Counted from the first letter of the stretch, positions 8,370-16,263 are shown. The stretch: DNA of 58,105 nt from CAYPJE01 sp964410945 (GCA_964410945.1 CAYPJE010000018.1:1-58105), one strand, 5' to 3'. Numbers and translations are program-made. The notes: generated by a model not told the origin, from the letters alone.

Positions 8370-8782
8370 TAAATCTCCCGGCCGTAATAGTCAGTATAAA
8401 TCGTCGGCGTTTCCCGCAGTCGGATCCGATGCAGTTTTGGACCTTTCAACCGTGAAGCGATCTCCTCCCAGGCAAAGCGGACCATATTCTCCGAACTGGG
8501 CTGTTTTCCCTGAAACCAGGGTACATCCTTCTCGATCTGGGCATGATCCAGCAGGCCGACCACATGTTCTCCCACAATCTTCTTCAGTTCACCAAGGTCA
8601 ACACAAAATCCGGTGTCCGGATTGACCGGCCCGGTAACGGTCACTTCCAGGGCATAATTATGTCCATGGACGCGGGCATCGGGTCCAAATGTTTCCCAGT
8701 TCTGTTCGTCCGTCCAATCGCTGTGGCCGTACTGGTGGGCGGCACAAAAATGAAAAACTTTAGTGATATATGGATTTGCCAT
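8369..8782 (-). CDS. queD: QueD-like 6-carboxytetrahydropterin / pyruvoyltetrahydropterin synthase family protein
   Basis: A 137-residue T-fold enzyme. Zinc ligands are His16 (FCAAH), His39 and His41 (HGHNY). LLDHAQI and RLRETPT carry the conserved Asp-His and Glu. In canonical QueD the catalytic Cys is the first residue of CxxxHGH; here that position is Asp35 (DARVHGH). The enzyme may therefore catalyse a variant reaction, or use another residue (Cys13 is close to His16). Operon context with folE and a YhhQ transporter still argues for a queuosine or pterin role. The gene symbol reflects the family, not a proven activity. Confidence 0.85.
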   Translation of the reverse strand: MANPYITKVFHFCAAHQYGHSDWTDEQNWETFGPDARVHGHNYALEVTVTGPVNPDTGFCVDLGELKKIVGEHVVGLLDHAQIEKDVPWFQGKQPSSENMVRFAWEEIASRLKGPKLHRIRLRETPTIYTDYYGREI

Positions 8783-8824
8783 AATTTTCCTTTCAGCCAG
8801 GTAATTGGATTATCCACTGATTTT

Positions 8825-9472
8825 TCAGGTGGCGGCAGAAGGACATAAATCAGCCAGGACACAATTTCCACATTGCGGTCTCCGGGCAATGCAGACCGCC
8901 CGGCCGTGATCGATGATCATGTGGGTCAAAAGCACCCAGTCCTGCCGCTCAAATATCTCCGCTAATTCCCGTTCGATAATTTCTGGATTCCTGGTGTCAA
9001 CGAAACCAAGCAGATTCATAATTCGAACCATGTGGGTATCAATTACCAGCGCCGGTGTACTAAAACATTCCCCCAGAACACAGTTGGCTGTTTTTCGTCC
9101 AACGCCCGGCAGTTTTACCAGTTCCGCTAAATTATCCGGAACCTCACTGTCATGATCCTCCACTATCCGGAGGCTGGCGGCCTTGATATTGCGGGCCTTG
9201 GAATTATGATAGCCGCAGGAGCGCACTGCCTGGGACAGTTCATTTTCGTCGGCGTAGGCAAAATCAAGGGGGGACTGGTATTTCTCAAACAGTTCCGGTG
9301 TGGTCTGGTTGACGCGGGCATCGGTACACTGGGCCGAAAGAATCGTTGCCACCAGCAGCTCGTGAGTGGTCTCGTAATTCAGGGAGCAGGCCGAATCGGG
9401 GTATTCCGCTTTCAATCGGCTGACGATTTGTCCGGCACGTTCCTGCTGCCTTGATTTAGATTCCTGCATCAC
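8825..9472 (-). CDS. nth: Endonuclease III (DNA glycosylase/AP lyase)
   Basis: Base-excision repair enzyme that removes oxidised pyrimidines. The helix-hairpin-helix LPGVGRKTANCVLG carries the catalytic Lys near residue 126. The catalytic Asp is in VIDTHMVR near 144. The C-terminal [4Fe-4S] loop C-x6-C-x2-C-x5-C is complete (CIARRPQCGNCVLADLC). About 215 residues, normal length. Start is either GTG at 9472 or ATG at 9469, directly after the stop of the upstream receiver-like gene, so the two are cotranscribed. It is followed by queD after 42 bases. Confidence 0.95.
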   Translation of the reverse strand: MMQESKSRQQERAGQIVSRLKAEYPDSACSLNYETTHELLVATILSAQCTDARVNQTTPELFEKYQSPLDFAYADENELSQAVRSCGYHNSKARNIKAASLRIVEDHDSEVPDNLAELVKLPGVGRKTANCVLGECFSTPALVIDTHMVRIMNLLGFVDTRNPEIIERELAEIFERQDWVLLTHMIIDHGRAVCIARRPQCGNCVLADLCPSAAT

Positions 9473-9820
9473 CTATAAATTCTTTATCAGGGAAGGTATA
9501 TTTTTACTCAGTGATGACCGGGTCAGGATCAGGTCACAACCGGCCGCTTTCATTTTATCGTGGGTATCTTTCATCCGGTGAGCCAGATAGCCAACGATCT
9601 TCAAATCCGGTTTGGCGGCCCGTATCTGTCGCACCAGCAAACTGTCTCCGAAATCCTTATCATCCAGATCGATCAGGCATAATTGAGTATCCGGTTGTAC
9701 TGCAGCCAGCCAACGGTCGGAACCTTCGGCAAAAGCTACTGTTTTGTCCTGGCGGGTCAGGATATCGGATATGGCCGTTCCCAGTTGAAAATCATGAATG
9801 AATAAAACTACTTCGGACAT
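9473..9820 (-). CDS. Stand-alone receiver-like (CheY-fold) protein
   Basis: 115 residues with the alternating pattern of a response-regulator receiver domain and no output domain. Asp51 (CLIDLDD) is at the phosphoacceptor position. Only one acidic residue (Asp10) remains where two are usual, and the conserved Lys after strand 5 is replaced in LTRSSLSKN, so phosphorylation may be altered or lost. It precedes nth with no gap. It may act as a protein-interaction module; its partner is not evident. Confidence 0.65.
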   Translation of the reverse strand: MSEVVLFIHDFQLGTAISDILTRQDKTVAFAEGSDRWLAAVQPDTQLCLIDLDDKDFGDSLLVRQIRAAKPDLKIVGYLAHRMKDTHDKMKAAGCDLILTRSSLSKNIPSLIKNL

Positions 9821-10155
9821 CGGTACCCCTGGTTTGGTTGAAAAACAGGGGAAAATTACACATACTGAAAATATTTACCGAACTGTGGTTTTCCTCATTT
9901 CTGGCTTTGGTTCGAAATGATGGAAGTGACCTCACCTCTGTCTTCCCCAAACGGAGAAGATGAACAACCTCGTCCCTGCCTACTCCTGAAGGAGCAGGAG
10001 AACGGATTTTCTTTTGCGCAAGATCCGTACGACAGACTTCAGTCTGTCGAGATATTTATCTCGTGCTCCCCATCCCTGCCTACTCCCAAGGGAGAAGGGG
10101 AACAGTTCCCTAAGCCTTTTAAATCTACGTGTCCTTAGTGTCTTGGTGGTTAAAA
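9821..10155. repeat. Gene-free stretch with hairpins and repeats
   Basis: Intergenic region of 335 bases without a convincing gene. It holds two similar blocks starting CCCTGCCTACTCC at about 9975 and 10075. Between them are two adjacent perfect palindromes: CGACAGACT/AGTCTGTCG (10030-10049, loop 2) and CGAGATA/TATCTCG (10048-10063, loop 2), which share a CG. A segment near 10128-10149 (GTCCTTAGTGTCTTGGTGGT) resembles a common intergenic repeat of environmental genomes. It is probably a decayed REP-like or IS-derived element. Confidence 0.55.
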
Positions 10156-10998
10156 TTAAAATTCAACCACCTGGTCTTTCCGGTAATGCTTGCCATCGAA
10201 TTTCACGGTGGAAGCAGCAATAAACGGGTCATGCTCGTAGAACAGGGTCCAGCCCTCCACTACCGCCCGGGGCAGCAGTTCCGCTTTCTCCCGGAGGGTT
10301 TCCAGGGGCCGGATGTCATAGGCCATGATCCAGGGCATTGGAATATGGGCCGAGGTCGGGATCAAATCCCCGCAATATAGGAGTGCCAGATCACCAGCAG
10401 AGATTAATGGCAACATCTGGCCATCGGTGTGGCCATTGACGACAATATTCTTGATCCCAGACAGGAATTCCTCCTTGCCGTCCACCAGTTCCACCAACCC
10501 GTTTTCCGTCAGCACTTTCCAGTCCGCTTCCATGAAGCTGCCCTGGTCCTTCTCACTGGGGGAATTGGCTAGAGCCCAGTTGTCCTGGTTAAACCAGTAG
10601 CGGGCATTGGGAAAGGTAGGTTCGGTGTAACCGTCCACGATCCTGGTGCCGCCGCCGATATGGTCGAAATGCATATGGGTGTTGTATACGTCAGTGATAT
10701 CATCGGGAGTGAAACCGTGCTTTGCAAGTGACGAATCAAGGTTAACCGTTTCGGTATCGATAGAATAGATCGACCGGAACTTTTCCTGCCATTTGTCACC
10801 ATTGCCCGTATCGATCAAAATCTTGTGATCGTCGCTTACCAGCAGCAGCGAGCGGGTGGACATCTCAACCCGGTTCCTGTCGTCGGCGGGAATCTTACGC
10901 TCCCACAGGGTTTTGGGAATAATCCCGAACATGGCACCGCCGTCCAGACCAAAGCGGCTGGTCTCGATTTCGTAAAGGGTGTATTGTCCAATCTGCAT
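10156..10998 (-). CDS. Metallo-beta-lactamase-fold hydrolase (AHL-lactonase/MPH-like)
   Basis: A 280-residue MBL-fold enzyme with a complete dinuclear metal site: HMHFDHIGG (HxHxDH), NGHTDGQ, LYCGDLIP and a late EHDP. The layout (long N-terminal strands, LLLVSDDHKILIDTGNG, then HxHxDH) is that of the quorum-quenching lactonase / methyl parathion hydrolase group, but the substrate cannot be read from sequence. No signal peptide. I start at the ATG at 10998, with AAGG 6 bases upstream; ATG at 11004 is also possible. The gene is complete and reads away from the adjacent assembly gap. Confidence 0.85.
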   Translation of the reverse strand: MQIGQYTLYEIETSRFGLDGGAMFGIIPKTLWERKIPADDRNRVEMSTRSLLLVSDDHKILIDTGNGDKWQEKFRSIYSIDTETVNLDSSLAKHGFTPDDITDVYNTHMHFDHIGGGTRIVDGYTEPTFPNARYWFNQDNWALANSPSEKDQGSFMEADWKVLTENGLVELVDGKEEFLSGIKNIVVNGHTDGQMLPLISAGDLALLYCGDLIPTSAHIPMPWIMAYDIRPLETLREKAELLPRAVVEGWTLFYEHDPFIAASTVKFDGKHYRKDQVVEF

Positions 10999-11071
10999 CT
11001 TCATCCTTGTTGTAGAGTTCATCAATAGCATGAAATTACATTGGTTTCGCCTATTGTGTAACCTTGAAGGT

Positions 11072-11171
11072 NNNNNNNNNNNNNNNNNNNNNNNNNNNNN
11101 NNNNNNNNNNNNNNNNNNNNNNNNNNNNNNNNNNNNNNNNNNNNNNNNNNNNNNNNNNNNNNNNNNNNNNN
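11072..11171. other. Assembly gap (100 N)
   Basis: Exactly 100 N, the usual placeholder for a scaffold gap of unknown length. Genes or promoters between the MBL hydrolase and the ATPase may be missing, and the order across this point depends on scaffolding. Confidence 0.98.
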
Positions 11172-11199
11172 ACAATCATCTATTTCACCATTTAGCATT

Positions 11200-11229
11200 A
11201 TACCTTTTGGCATAATACCGTTTGGTATA
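11200..11229. promoter_or_regulatory. Tandem TACC-N4-GG(T/C)A palindromes upstream of the ATPase
   Basis: Two adjacent 15-base units, ATACCTTTTGGCATA and ATACCGTTTGGTATA, differ at only two positions. Together they form an imperfect 31-base dyad that ends TATACC...GGTATA. They lie about 45 bases before the ATPase start. This looks like a repressor operator or a pair of iteron-like sites; the binding protein is unknown. Confidence 0.4.
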
Positions 11230-11275
11230 ACCTGTTCACTACATTAAATTGATCAGGTTATTGTGGAAGAACAGC

Positions 11276-12412
11276 ATGAAGAAAACCGTTAATCCATTCA
11301 AATTCGGAACTGTCGTCCATGGCCGACAATTTACCGGCCGAAAAACCGAACGTCGTGAGCTTACCACAGACATTTTTAATAATATCAATGTAATTCTGTA
11401 CGGTCCCCGGCGCTATGGAAAAACATCCCTGGTATTGCAAACTTTTACCGATATCAGCCGTACCAATCCCAAATTCATTGGATTACATATCGATTTTTTC
11501 AAAATCCACTCCAGAGAGAAATTCCTGCAACTTATATCGGCCGAGATTGGACGCAAATCCGGCTGGTCAATGGAAAAAACTATCGATCTTTTCCGCACGA
11601 TCCTCCGTGGCATACAACCACAGAGCAGTATTGATAACGATGGTAAACCAATACTGCAATTGGGTTTCCAGCAAACACCCTCCTCACAGGATTTCGAGGC
11701 CGTTCTGGACTTGTTGCCGGCAATGGCACAAAAAGGATATCAGGTGGCTGTTCTATTAGACGAATTCCAGGATATTGTCCGCCTGAACGGCAACAATTTT
11801 CAGCGCGAGCTACGGGCCGTAATCCAGAAACACGATGACGTGAGCTATATATTTTGCGGCTCAAAAGAACAAATGATTAATGACATATTCAATTCTGCCA
11901 ATAGCCCTTTGTATAATATCGGTCGACACCGCTATGTTGATAAAATACCGGATACCGATTTTAAGAAATATCTGGTGAACAAAATGCGGAAGATTCAGCC
12001 AGGCTTTACAACCGGGTTGGCACAGAAGATATATGATACCAGTGACGGTATACCAAATTATGTTCAAATGCTGGCCTATGAGTATTATAATCTGGCAATC
12101 GGCAGACCAGATGAAATTGATTCTACCCTGATTGACCTGGCAACTGAACAATTAATTGCCGACCGCCGTGAACAGTTCTCGATGCTGTATGAAATGTTGA
12201 CTCCCAGCCAGAAAAAAATTCTTGAGATTGTTCTGGCCACCGATGGAATCAAGGTTTTTCGCCAGGAGATCACCAACAAATTTCGTATTGCCATTGGCAC
12301 ATTGCAGAAAGGACTGAAAGGTCTGCAGGAAAACGGAGTCCTGAGAATTGAGCAAAAACATTATCAGTTCCAGGATATTTTCTTCAAGCGCTGGTTGACC
12401 GAATATCTGTAG
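11276..12412 (+). CDS. AAA+ ATPase with C-terminal winged-helix-like region (ATPase_2 / archaeal-type family)
   Basis: 378 residues. Starts with the typical PFxFGxVVxGRxFxGR lead. Walker A is YGPRRYGKTSL and Walker B is VAVLLDEFQDI. A sensor-like IFCGSKEQM follows, then a C-terminal region (about 300-378) with LTPSQKKILEIVLATDGI and GTLQKGLKGLQENGVL that reads as a winged helix. This is the broad family of ORC/MalT-like P-loop ATPases, often encoded alone or near toxins and mobile DNA; the role is unknown. The ATG at 11276 has GGAAG 7 bases upstream; a TTG at 11249 is less likely. Confidence 0.8.
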   Translation: MKKTVNPFKFGTVVHGRQFTGRKTERRELTTDIFNNINVILYGPRRYGKTSLVLQTFTDISRTNPKFIGLHIDFFKIHSREKFLQLISAEIGRKSGWSMEKTIDLFRTILRGIQPQSSIDNDGKPILQLGFQQTPSSQDFEAVLDLLPAMAQKGYQVAVLLDEFQDIVRLNGNNFQRELRAVIQKHDDVSYIFCGSKEQMINDIFNSANSPLYNIGRHRYVDKIPDTDFKKYLVNKMRKIQPGFTTGLAQKIYDTSDGIPNYVQMLAYEYYNLAIGRPDEIDSTLIDLATEQLIADRREQFSMLYEMLTPSQKKILEIVLATDGIKVFRQEITNKFRIAIGTLQKGLKGLQENGVLRIEQKHYQFQDIFFKRWLTEYL

Positions 12413-12464
12413 ATGCACATGTATGACCGGCGGATCCCTCGTATGGACAATAGAATTTCATCCC

Positions 12465-12560
12465 CCTCATTCTCACATCTTACTCACTCTCACCCATCCC
12501 CACTGACAATTAACCAATGACATATCCCTTGCATAAACCTCTGAAAATCCAATAAACTCC
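12465..12560 (+). promoter_or_regulatory. Promoter-like repeat cassette, copy P1
   Basis: An A/C-rich run (CACTGACAATTAACCAATGA) ends in CCCTTGCATAA. TTGCAT (12529-12534) and TAAACT (12553-12558) are separated by 18 bases, a good match for a sigma-70 type promoter. The same cassette recurs at 13693, 15640 and 25465, always on the plus strand upstream of a plus-strand gene. It probably drives trmO, 74 bases downstream. Confidence 0.55.
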
Positions 12561-12631
12561 TGCACTTTACTGGATTTGGTTAATTCTACATGAAAAATTA
12601 CCCGGCAGCAATCAAATAGAGGTTCGGATGA

Positions 12632-13108
12632 ATGGATGAAATACAGCCAATAGGAATAATACACTCACCTCATAAAACAATTGAAAATATGCCGATTCAA
12701 TCCAAAGGTGCCTCTGAGTTTGCTGGACACGTAATAGTGGAGAAAAAATATGCCGGTGGACTGCAAGACCTGGATGGCTTCAGCCATATTTATCTATTAT
12801 ATCGTTTTCACAAGGCAACCCGGACAGAAATACAGGTAACCCCCTTTCTGGATAAGCAAACAAGGGGCGTGTTTGCCACCCGTTCACCGCTGCGGCCGAA
12901 TCATATTGGCTTATCAATCGTTAATTTAGTCAGCGTTGAAGGAAATATAATTCATATCAAGGGAATTGACGTACTAGACGGGACCCCGCTGCTGGATATC
13001 AAGCCCTACATGGAAAAATTTGATGCTGTGCCGAACAGTGTTTCAGGCTGGCTGAAATCCAGTGATGAGGAAATCAGAAAAAAACGTTCCGATGAAAGAT
13101 TCAGGTAA
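12632..13108 (+). CDS. trmO: tRNA (t6A37)-N6-methyltransferase, TrmO/TsaA family
   Basis: 158 residues of the UPF0066/TsaA beta-barrel methyltransferase family, which uses SAM to methylate N6 of t6A37 in tRNA-Thr. The signature GVFATRSPLRPNHIGLS is at about 90-106. The N-terminal IGIIHSP, the central DLDGFSHIYLLYRFH and the C-terminal DVLDGTPLLDIKPYMEKFD are all typical. AGAGG lies about 9 bases before the ATG. It lacks the extra C-terminal domain of E. coli TrmO, as many homologues do. The next gene overlaps its end. Confidence 0.9.
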   Translation: MDEIQPIGIIHSPHKTIENMPIQSKGASEFAGHVIVEKKYAGGLQDLDGFSHIYLLYRFHKATRTEIQVTPFLDKQTRGVFATRSPLRPNHIGLSIVNLVSVEGNIIHIKGIDVLDGTPLLDIKPYMEKFDAVPNSVSGWLKSSDEEIRKKRSDERFR

Positions 13109-13538
13109 TAGAAAAATCCGTGCAGCCATCGGAATGGGCCTGGCCTGGATGGCCGGCTGGACAATAGTCGGCATGCTGGGCGTGGTGGTCTTCTATACCC
13201 TCTTTCCTGATGTCCCGGACTTTTTCGATATCTGGATTCCGGTCTTTGCCTACCCCGGATTCTTCGGTGGGGTGATCTTTTCAGTTTTGGTTCAGTTGGT
13301 TGCGAGAGAGCAGCGATTGGCAGTGCTAACTATTTCCCGTACTGCTGCCCTGGGAGCACTGGCCGGCCTGATAGTAAGTATGCTTCCTTTCATCCTGGGG
13401 ACACCATGTGGCAAATACCCACTGTGGCTGCTGGTGGTGACAATAATCGGTTCGGTTACGGTGCTGTGCACCGTCTCTGGTGTTGTAACAACTTTGGTGG
13501 CGGGGCGTTTTTCTAAGAAAGAAAATCCAATGGTATAG
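13092..13538 (+). CDS. Four-helix membrane protein of unknown function
   Basis: About 148 residues with four clear hydrophobic segments (near 10-38, 50-70, 83-105 and 112-137) and short charged ends. No family recognised. It overlaps the 3' end of trmO in another frame. The ATG at 13092 or the ATG at 13065 could be the start, and neither has a strong ribosome-binding site, so expression may depend on coupling to trmO. Confidence 0.55.
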   Translation: MKDSGNRKIRAAIGMGLAWMAGWTIVGMLGVVVFYTLFPDVPDFFDIWIPVFAYPGFFGGVIFSVLVQLVAREQRLAVLTISRTAALGALAGLIVSMLPFILGTPCGKYPLWLLVVTIIGSVTVLCTVSGVVTTLVAGRFSKKENPMV

Positions 13539-13567
13539 CGATCGCGTTTCTGCTAGCACATCCTTGC

Positions 13568-13668
13568 CGGGTCACCCTTCGACCAGTCTACGCGGAAGTT
13601 TACCGTGCCGTAGCCCGTTACGGGCGCAGGCACGGCTGCGACCCGGCAGTCAAGCTCGGGGTGACATT
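13568..13668. repeat. Dispersed palindromic intergenic repeat, copy A2
   Basis: Nearly identical to 25241-25336: GTCACCCTTCGACCAGTCTA, then CGTAGCCCGTTACGGGCGCA, then GCTCGGGGTGACA. An internal palindrome TAGCCCGTTACGGGC is visible. The 315-base stretch 13539-13853 holds this element and the promoter-like cassette P2 but no gene. Confidence 0.75.
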
Positions 13669-13692
13669 ATTAATTATGATTTTTAATATGAC

Positions 13693-13765
13693 TATAACTA
13701 AACCACATCCACAATGACCAACGACAAACCCCTTGCATAAGTTACTTAATAACAATAAACTCCGC
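13693..13765 (+). promoter_or_regulatory. Promoter-like repeat cassette, copy P2
   Basis: CACAATGACCAACGACAAAC leads into CCCCTTGCATAAG. TTGCAT (13733-13738) and TAAACT (13756-13761) are 17 bases apart. A short frame METVWQ-stop opens 16 bases downstream (13778), similar in its first residues to the start of the DUF3788 gene at 15845. The likely expressed gene is the metalloprotease at 13857. Confidence 0.55.
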
Positions 13766-13856
13766 ATTATTATTCTCATGGAAACTGTCTGGCAGTAGTT
13801 TAATACAATTACCATCGATGCAAGAATCAATCAGAATTTTGAAAAGGAGTAAAATG

Positions 13857-14636
13857 ATGAAATTGTGGATCAGATTAATTGTACTCCTGGCTGTCCTCTG
13901 TAGCTGTGCATTCTTCGATTCCTTACCTGCCCAGGGAAATGTACTTGATCAGGATGATGTAGTACTGGTGGATTCAGTCGGCACTAACCGGATCTGTTTT
14001 CATCGTAATACTTTTGTTGTAGACACCTTGAGACCGCTGATAATCAACAGGATTAAACTGGCGGTGGCTGAGATCGGCCGGATTGTCCCGGTAAGGGCAG
14101 TGGAATTCAGGGTACTCGTTTTTCCTGAGCGGACCCTCCCTGAGAAGGGGATGAGCGGTGTCGCACCAAATGAAGAGCACATCTATATCCTGCTTAATCC
14201 CCGGCATCCCCGGCTTTACCAAAGTCTGTCAGAGGAAATGGTGGCGGTGATCGCTCATGAATACCACCATACCCTGCGCAACCGGACGGTCGGTCCCAAT
14301 ACAAATTTGTTTGAATCCATTATCAGTGAGGGCCTGGCCGAGCACTTTTGCACCAAGGTAACCGGTGAAGAACCGCCCTGGGCTGATCAGATACCGGTGG
14401 CAGAACTGGCACCCTGGTGGGCTAAAGCCGAAAAGGAATGGTTCAATCCCGATTATGACTATCTGGCCTGGTTCATCGGCCTCAATTCGGACATTCCCCG
14501 GGGCACCGGCTATTCCATCGGCCGCTCCATAATCCGGGATTACCTGGCTGCCAACCCCGAAGAACGCCCTTCAACCCTTTATGGTACAGTAGCCAATAAA
14601 TTTTTGCCATTTAGCGGAGTTCCGCTTCAGGATTGA
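13857..14636 (+). CDS. Secreted zincin metalloprotease-like protein (DUF2268 type)
   Basis: 259 residues. The N-terminal MKLWIRLIVLLAVLCSC is a signal peptide with a possible lipobox (Cys near 15-17), so the protein is exported and perhaps lipidated. The zinc site is HEYHH (HExxH) in VIAHEYHHTLRN, with a downstream Glu in ISEGLAEHF, the pattern of DUF2268 predicted Zn-dependent proteases. Paired ATGs at 13854 and 13857 follow AAGGAG; the second has the better 7-base spacing. Substrate unknown. It stands alone behind the promoter-like cassette P2. Confidence 0.8.
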   Translation: MKLWIRLIVLLAVLCSCAFFDSLPAQGNVLDQDDVVLVDSVGTNRICFHRNTFVVDTLRPLIINRIKLAVAEIGRIVPVRAVEFRVLVFPERTLPEKGMSGVAPNEEHIYILLNPRHPRLYQSLSEEMVAVIAHEYHHTLRNRTVGPNTNLFESIISEGLAEHFCTKVTGEEPPWADQIPVAELAPWWAKAEKEWFNPDYDYLAWFIGLNSDIPRGTGYSIGRSIIRDYLAANPEERPSTLYGTVANKFLPFSGVPLQD

Positions 14637-14702
14637 AATATGTCAACCCTGGCATGTTGTGCTCACCTGAGAACCGTGGTTTTAATGATAGTATATAGAA
14701 TA

Positions 14703-14750
14703 ATGACTGGCTCCATTCTTTAATCCAACACCCAATATCCACAAGCTGAA
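14703..14750 (+). repeat. Short repeat shared with 15667-15706
   Basis: GGCTCCATTCTTTAATCCAA followed by an ACCCAATATCCA-like tail matches 15667-15706 almost base for base. Both lie in gene-free DNA on either side of the lipoprotein at 14896. Confidence 0.6.
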
Positions 14751-14895
14751 ATACTTCTTGCCTAAAGCCATGAATAAACTATAATCTCAAACGAGAACAC
14801 AAACCAATATTTAAAATGGGGAAGACTGTTGTAACTGAAAATTTTAGTAGCAGATTCAGGTTAGTATTATTTTAACTCGATCTGTCAGCAAGGCA

Positions 14896-15621
14896 ATGTA
14901 TAGACAAAATCATATTATGCAATTATGTATCAGATTTGTATCAGGATTTGTTATCCTTATCCATATCAATGGTTGCGGGCCTTTCTATTACCCTGGGATA
15001 TATGGTTCGAAGGTTCCGCCAGTATTGACATCACCGGATAAAGAAGAGTACCGTGCGATAAATATCGATGCAGGAAAATCATTAGATTATAATCCACACG
15101 AGACCAATAATGTCCTGCGGGCTCATTACGTTTTAATCCACTCTGGAAAATATGTAAATATCAATTCAGGTATCTTTGGATCTTTAGGTAACTACAAGGT
15201 CGTCACAATTGATCAATACCAGGGAAACAAGAATTACTACGGACTGGCCCCATTCCTAAACTTGACTGTACAACTTCCAATTGAAGAATCAGCCATTGGT
15301 TTTGGAGCTTATATCGGGCAGGCATTCGAATTCGGTTCATACGAACGATTCTTAAAAGAATCGGATGATGTCAACCTAGCGACAAATGAAATAAGCCCTT
15401 GTTTTCTTCTTGCTGTGTATCCCTATCTACGGATAGGCATTTCAAAAACCAGCAGTATTGGCTTACAATTCGCTGTTGGAATTCCTGGTATTTTTTCACC
15501 TAGCATATTGTATCAACAAGATAAACATTACTACTGGGTCAGTGCATTTCCTACTCAAACCCAAGATAAAAAATTCAACGATTTGAGATATTTCACTTTT
15601 GGCTTTGGATTCAGGCTTTAG
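14896..15621 (+). CDS. Outer-membrane lipoprotein, probable beta-barrel-like, unknown function
   Basis: About 241 residues (234 from the second Met at 14917). The N-terminal hydrophobic stretch ends in HINGCG, a lipobox-like site. The mature part has alternating hydrophobic/polar strands and Gly/Tyr/Phe-rich segments, and ends in FTFGFGFRL, an aromatic-terminated last strand typical of outer-membrane proteins. No family recognised. The lipoprotein at 30869 has the same broad design but no obvious sequence match. Confidence 0.55.
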   Translation: MYRQNHIMQLCIRFVSGFVILIHINGCGPFYYPGIYGSKVPPVLTSPDKEEYRAINIDAGKSLDYNPHETNNVLRAHYVLIHSGKYVNINSGIFGSLGNYKVVTIDQYQGNKNYYGLAPFLNLTVQLPIEESAIGFGAYIGQAFEFGSYERFLKESDDVNLATNEISPCFLLAVYPYLRIGISKTSSIGLQFAVGIPGIFSPSILYQQDKHYYWVSAFPTQTQDKKFNDLRYFTFGFGFRL

Positions 15622-15639
15622 ATTTTTCATCTGTTCTAT

Positions 15640-15802
15640 ATCACTATAACTAAATGCAAATGAACAGTGGATGGCTCCATTCTTTAATCCAACATTCAAC
15701 ATCCAAAATAAAAAATCGGATTTCCCCTCCCTCATTCTCCTCCAATGACCAATGACAAATGACAAACCCCTTGCATAAGCCAATTAAAAAACAATAAACT
15801 TT
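15640..15802 (+). promoter_or_regulatory. Promoter-like repeat cassette, copy P3
   Basis: The longest copy: ATCACTATAACTAAA (also at copy P2), the 15667 repeat, then CAATGACCAATGACAAATGA and CCCCTTGCATAAG. TTGCAT (15771-15776) and TAAACT (15795-15800) are 18 bases apart. It lies 45 bases upstream of the DUF3788 gene and is its likely promoter. Confidence 0.55.
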
Positions 15803-15844
15803 GCTAATAAACAAATCACAGATAATTTTCGTCTGTTATTCTAA

Positions 15845-16108
15845 ATGGAAACTATTAACAATATCGAACTTGCTGACGAATCTGTCTACCCGGATGAGCA
15901 GGTACTGAGAGATGTCCTTGGTGATTCTTACGAATCTTACTACCAGCTGCTGGAACTCTATGACCGGAACCAGATGCACCACGAGTGGCGCTACTACAAA
16001 GACGGCAAGGCCTGGCTGTGCAAGGTACAGAAGAAAAAAAGGACAAGCGACTGGCTGATGGTGGAAACCGCCCCCTTTTTTAGATTTCGGAACGCGGTAA
16101 TTATATAG
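15845..16108 (+). pseudogene. DUF3788-family protein, C-terminally shortened
   Basis: 87 residues that match the N-terminal half of DUF3788 proteins: PDEQVLRDVLGDSYESYYQL, then HEWRYYKDGKAWLCKVQKKK. Family members known to me run to roughly 130-145 residues. Here the match fades after KKKRTSDWL and a stop arrives after FRFRNAVII. Neither other plus frame continues the domain, so a deletion or decay is more likely than a single frameshift. It could still make a short protein. The function of the family is unknown. Confidence 0.6.
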
Positions 16109-16263
16109 TTACGCAGCATTTTTAATCCCTTCTGGAATAATTAATCATCAAACTACAATTTCCACAACAGTTAATCCCCACTTAACCGCCCTTGTACAAT
16201 GATTAATCTGACTCGAATAATTTCAGTTAGTTGTCAGTTATTGGTATAAAGTGATGCCAATCT

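Noticed and set aside
8783..8824. A preQ1 riboswitch before queD
   Set aside because: The 42-base spacer after nth is short and I could not find the expected hairpin plus A-rich tail with pseudoknot pairing. An Infernal search would decide.
10999..11175. Extension of the MBL hydrolase through the assembly gap
   Set aside because: The extra residues come from N codons and non-conserved sequence; ATG at 10998 has a suitable ribosome-binding site and gives the usual family length.
15990..16130. A single frameshift as the cause of the short DUF3788 gene
   Set aside because: Neither other plus-strand frame continues the domain past the break; both meet stops within a few codons.
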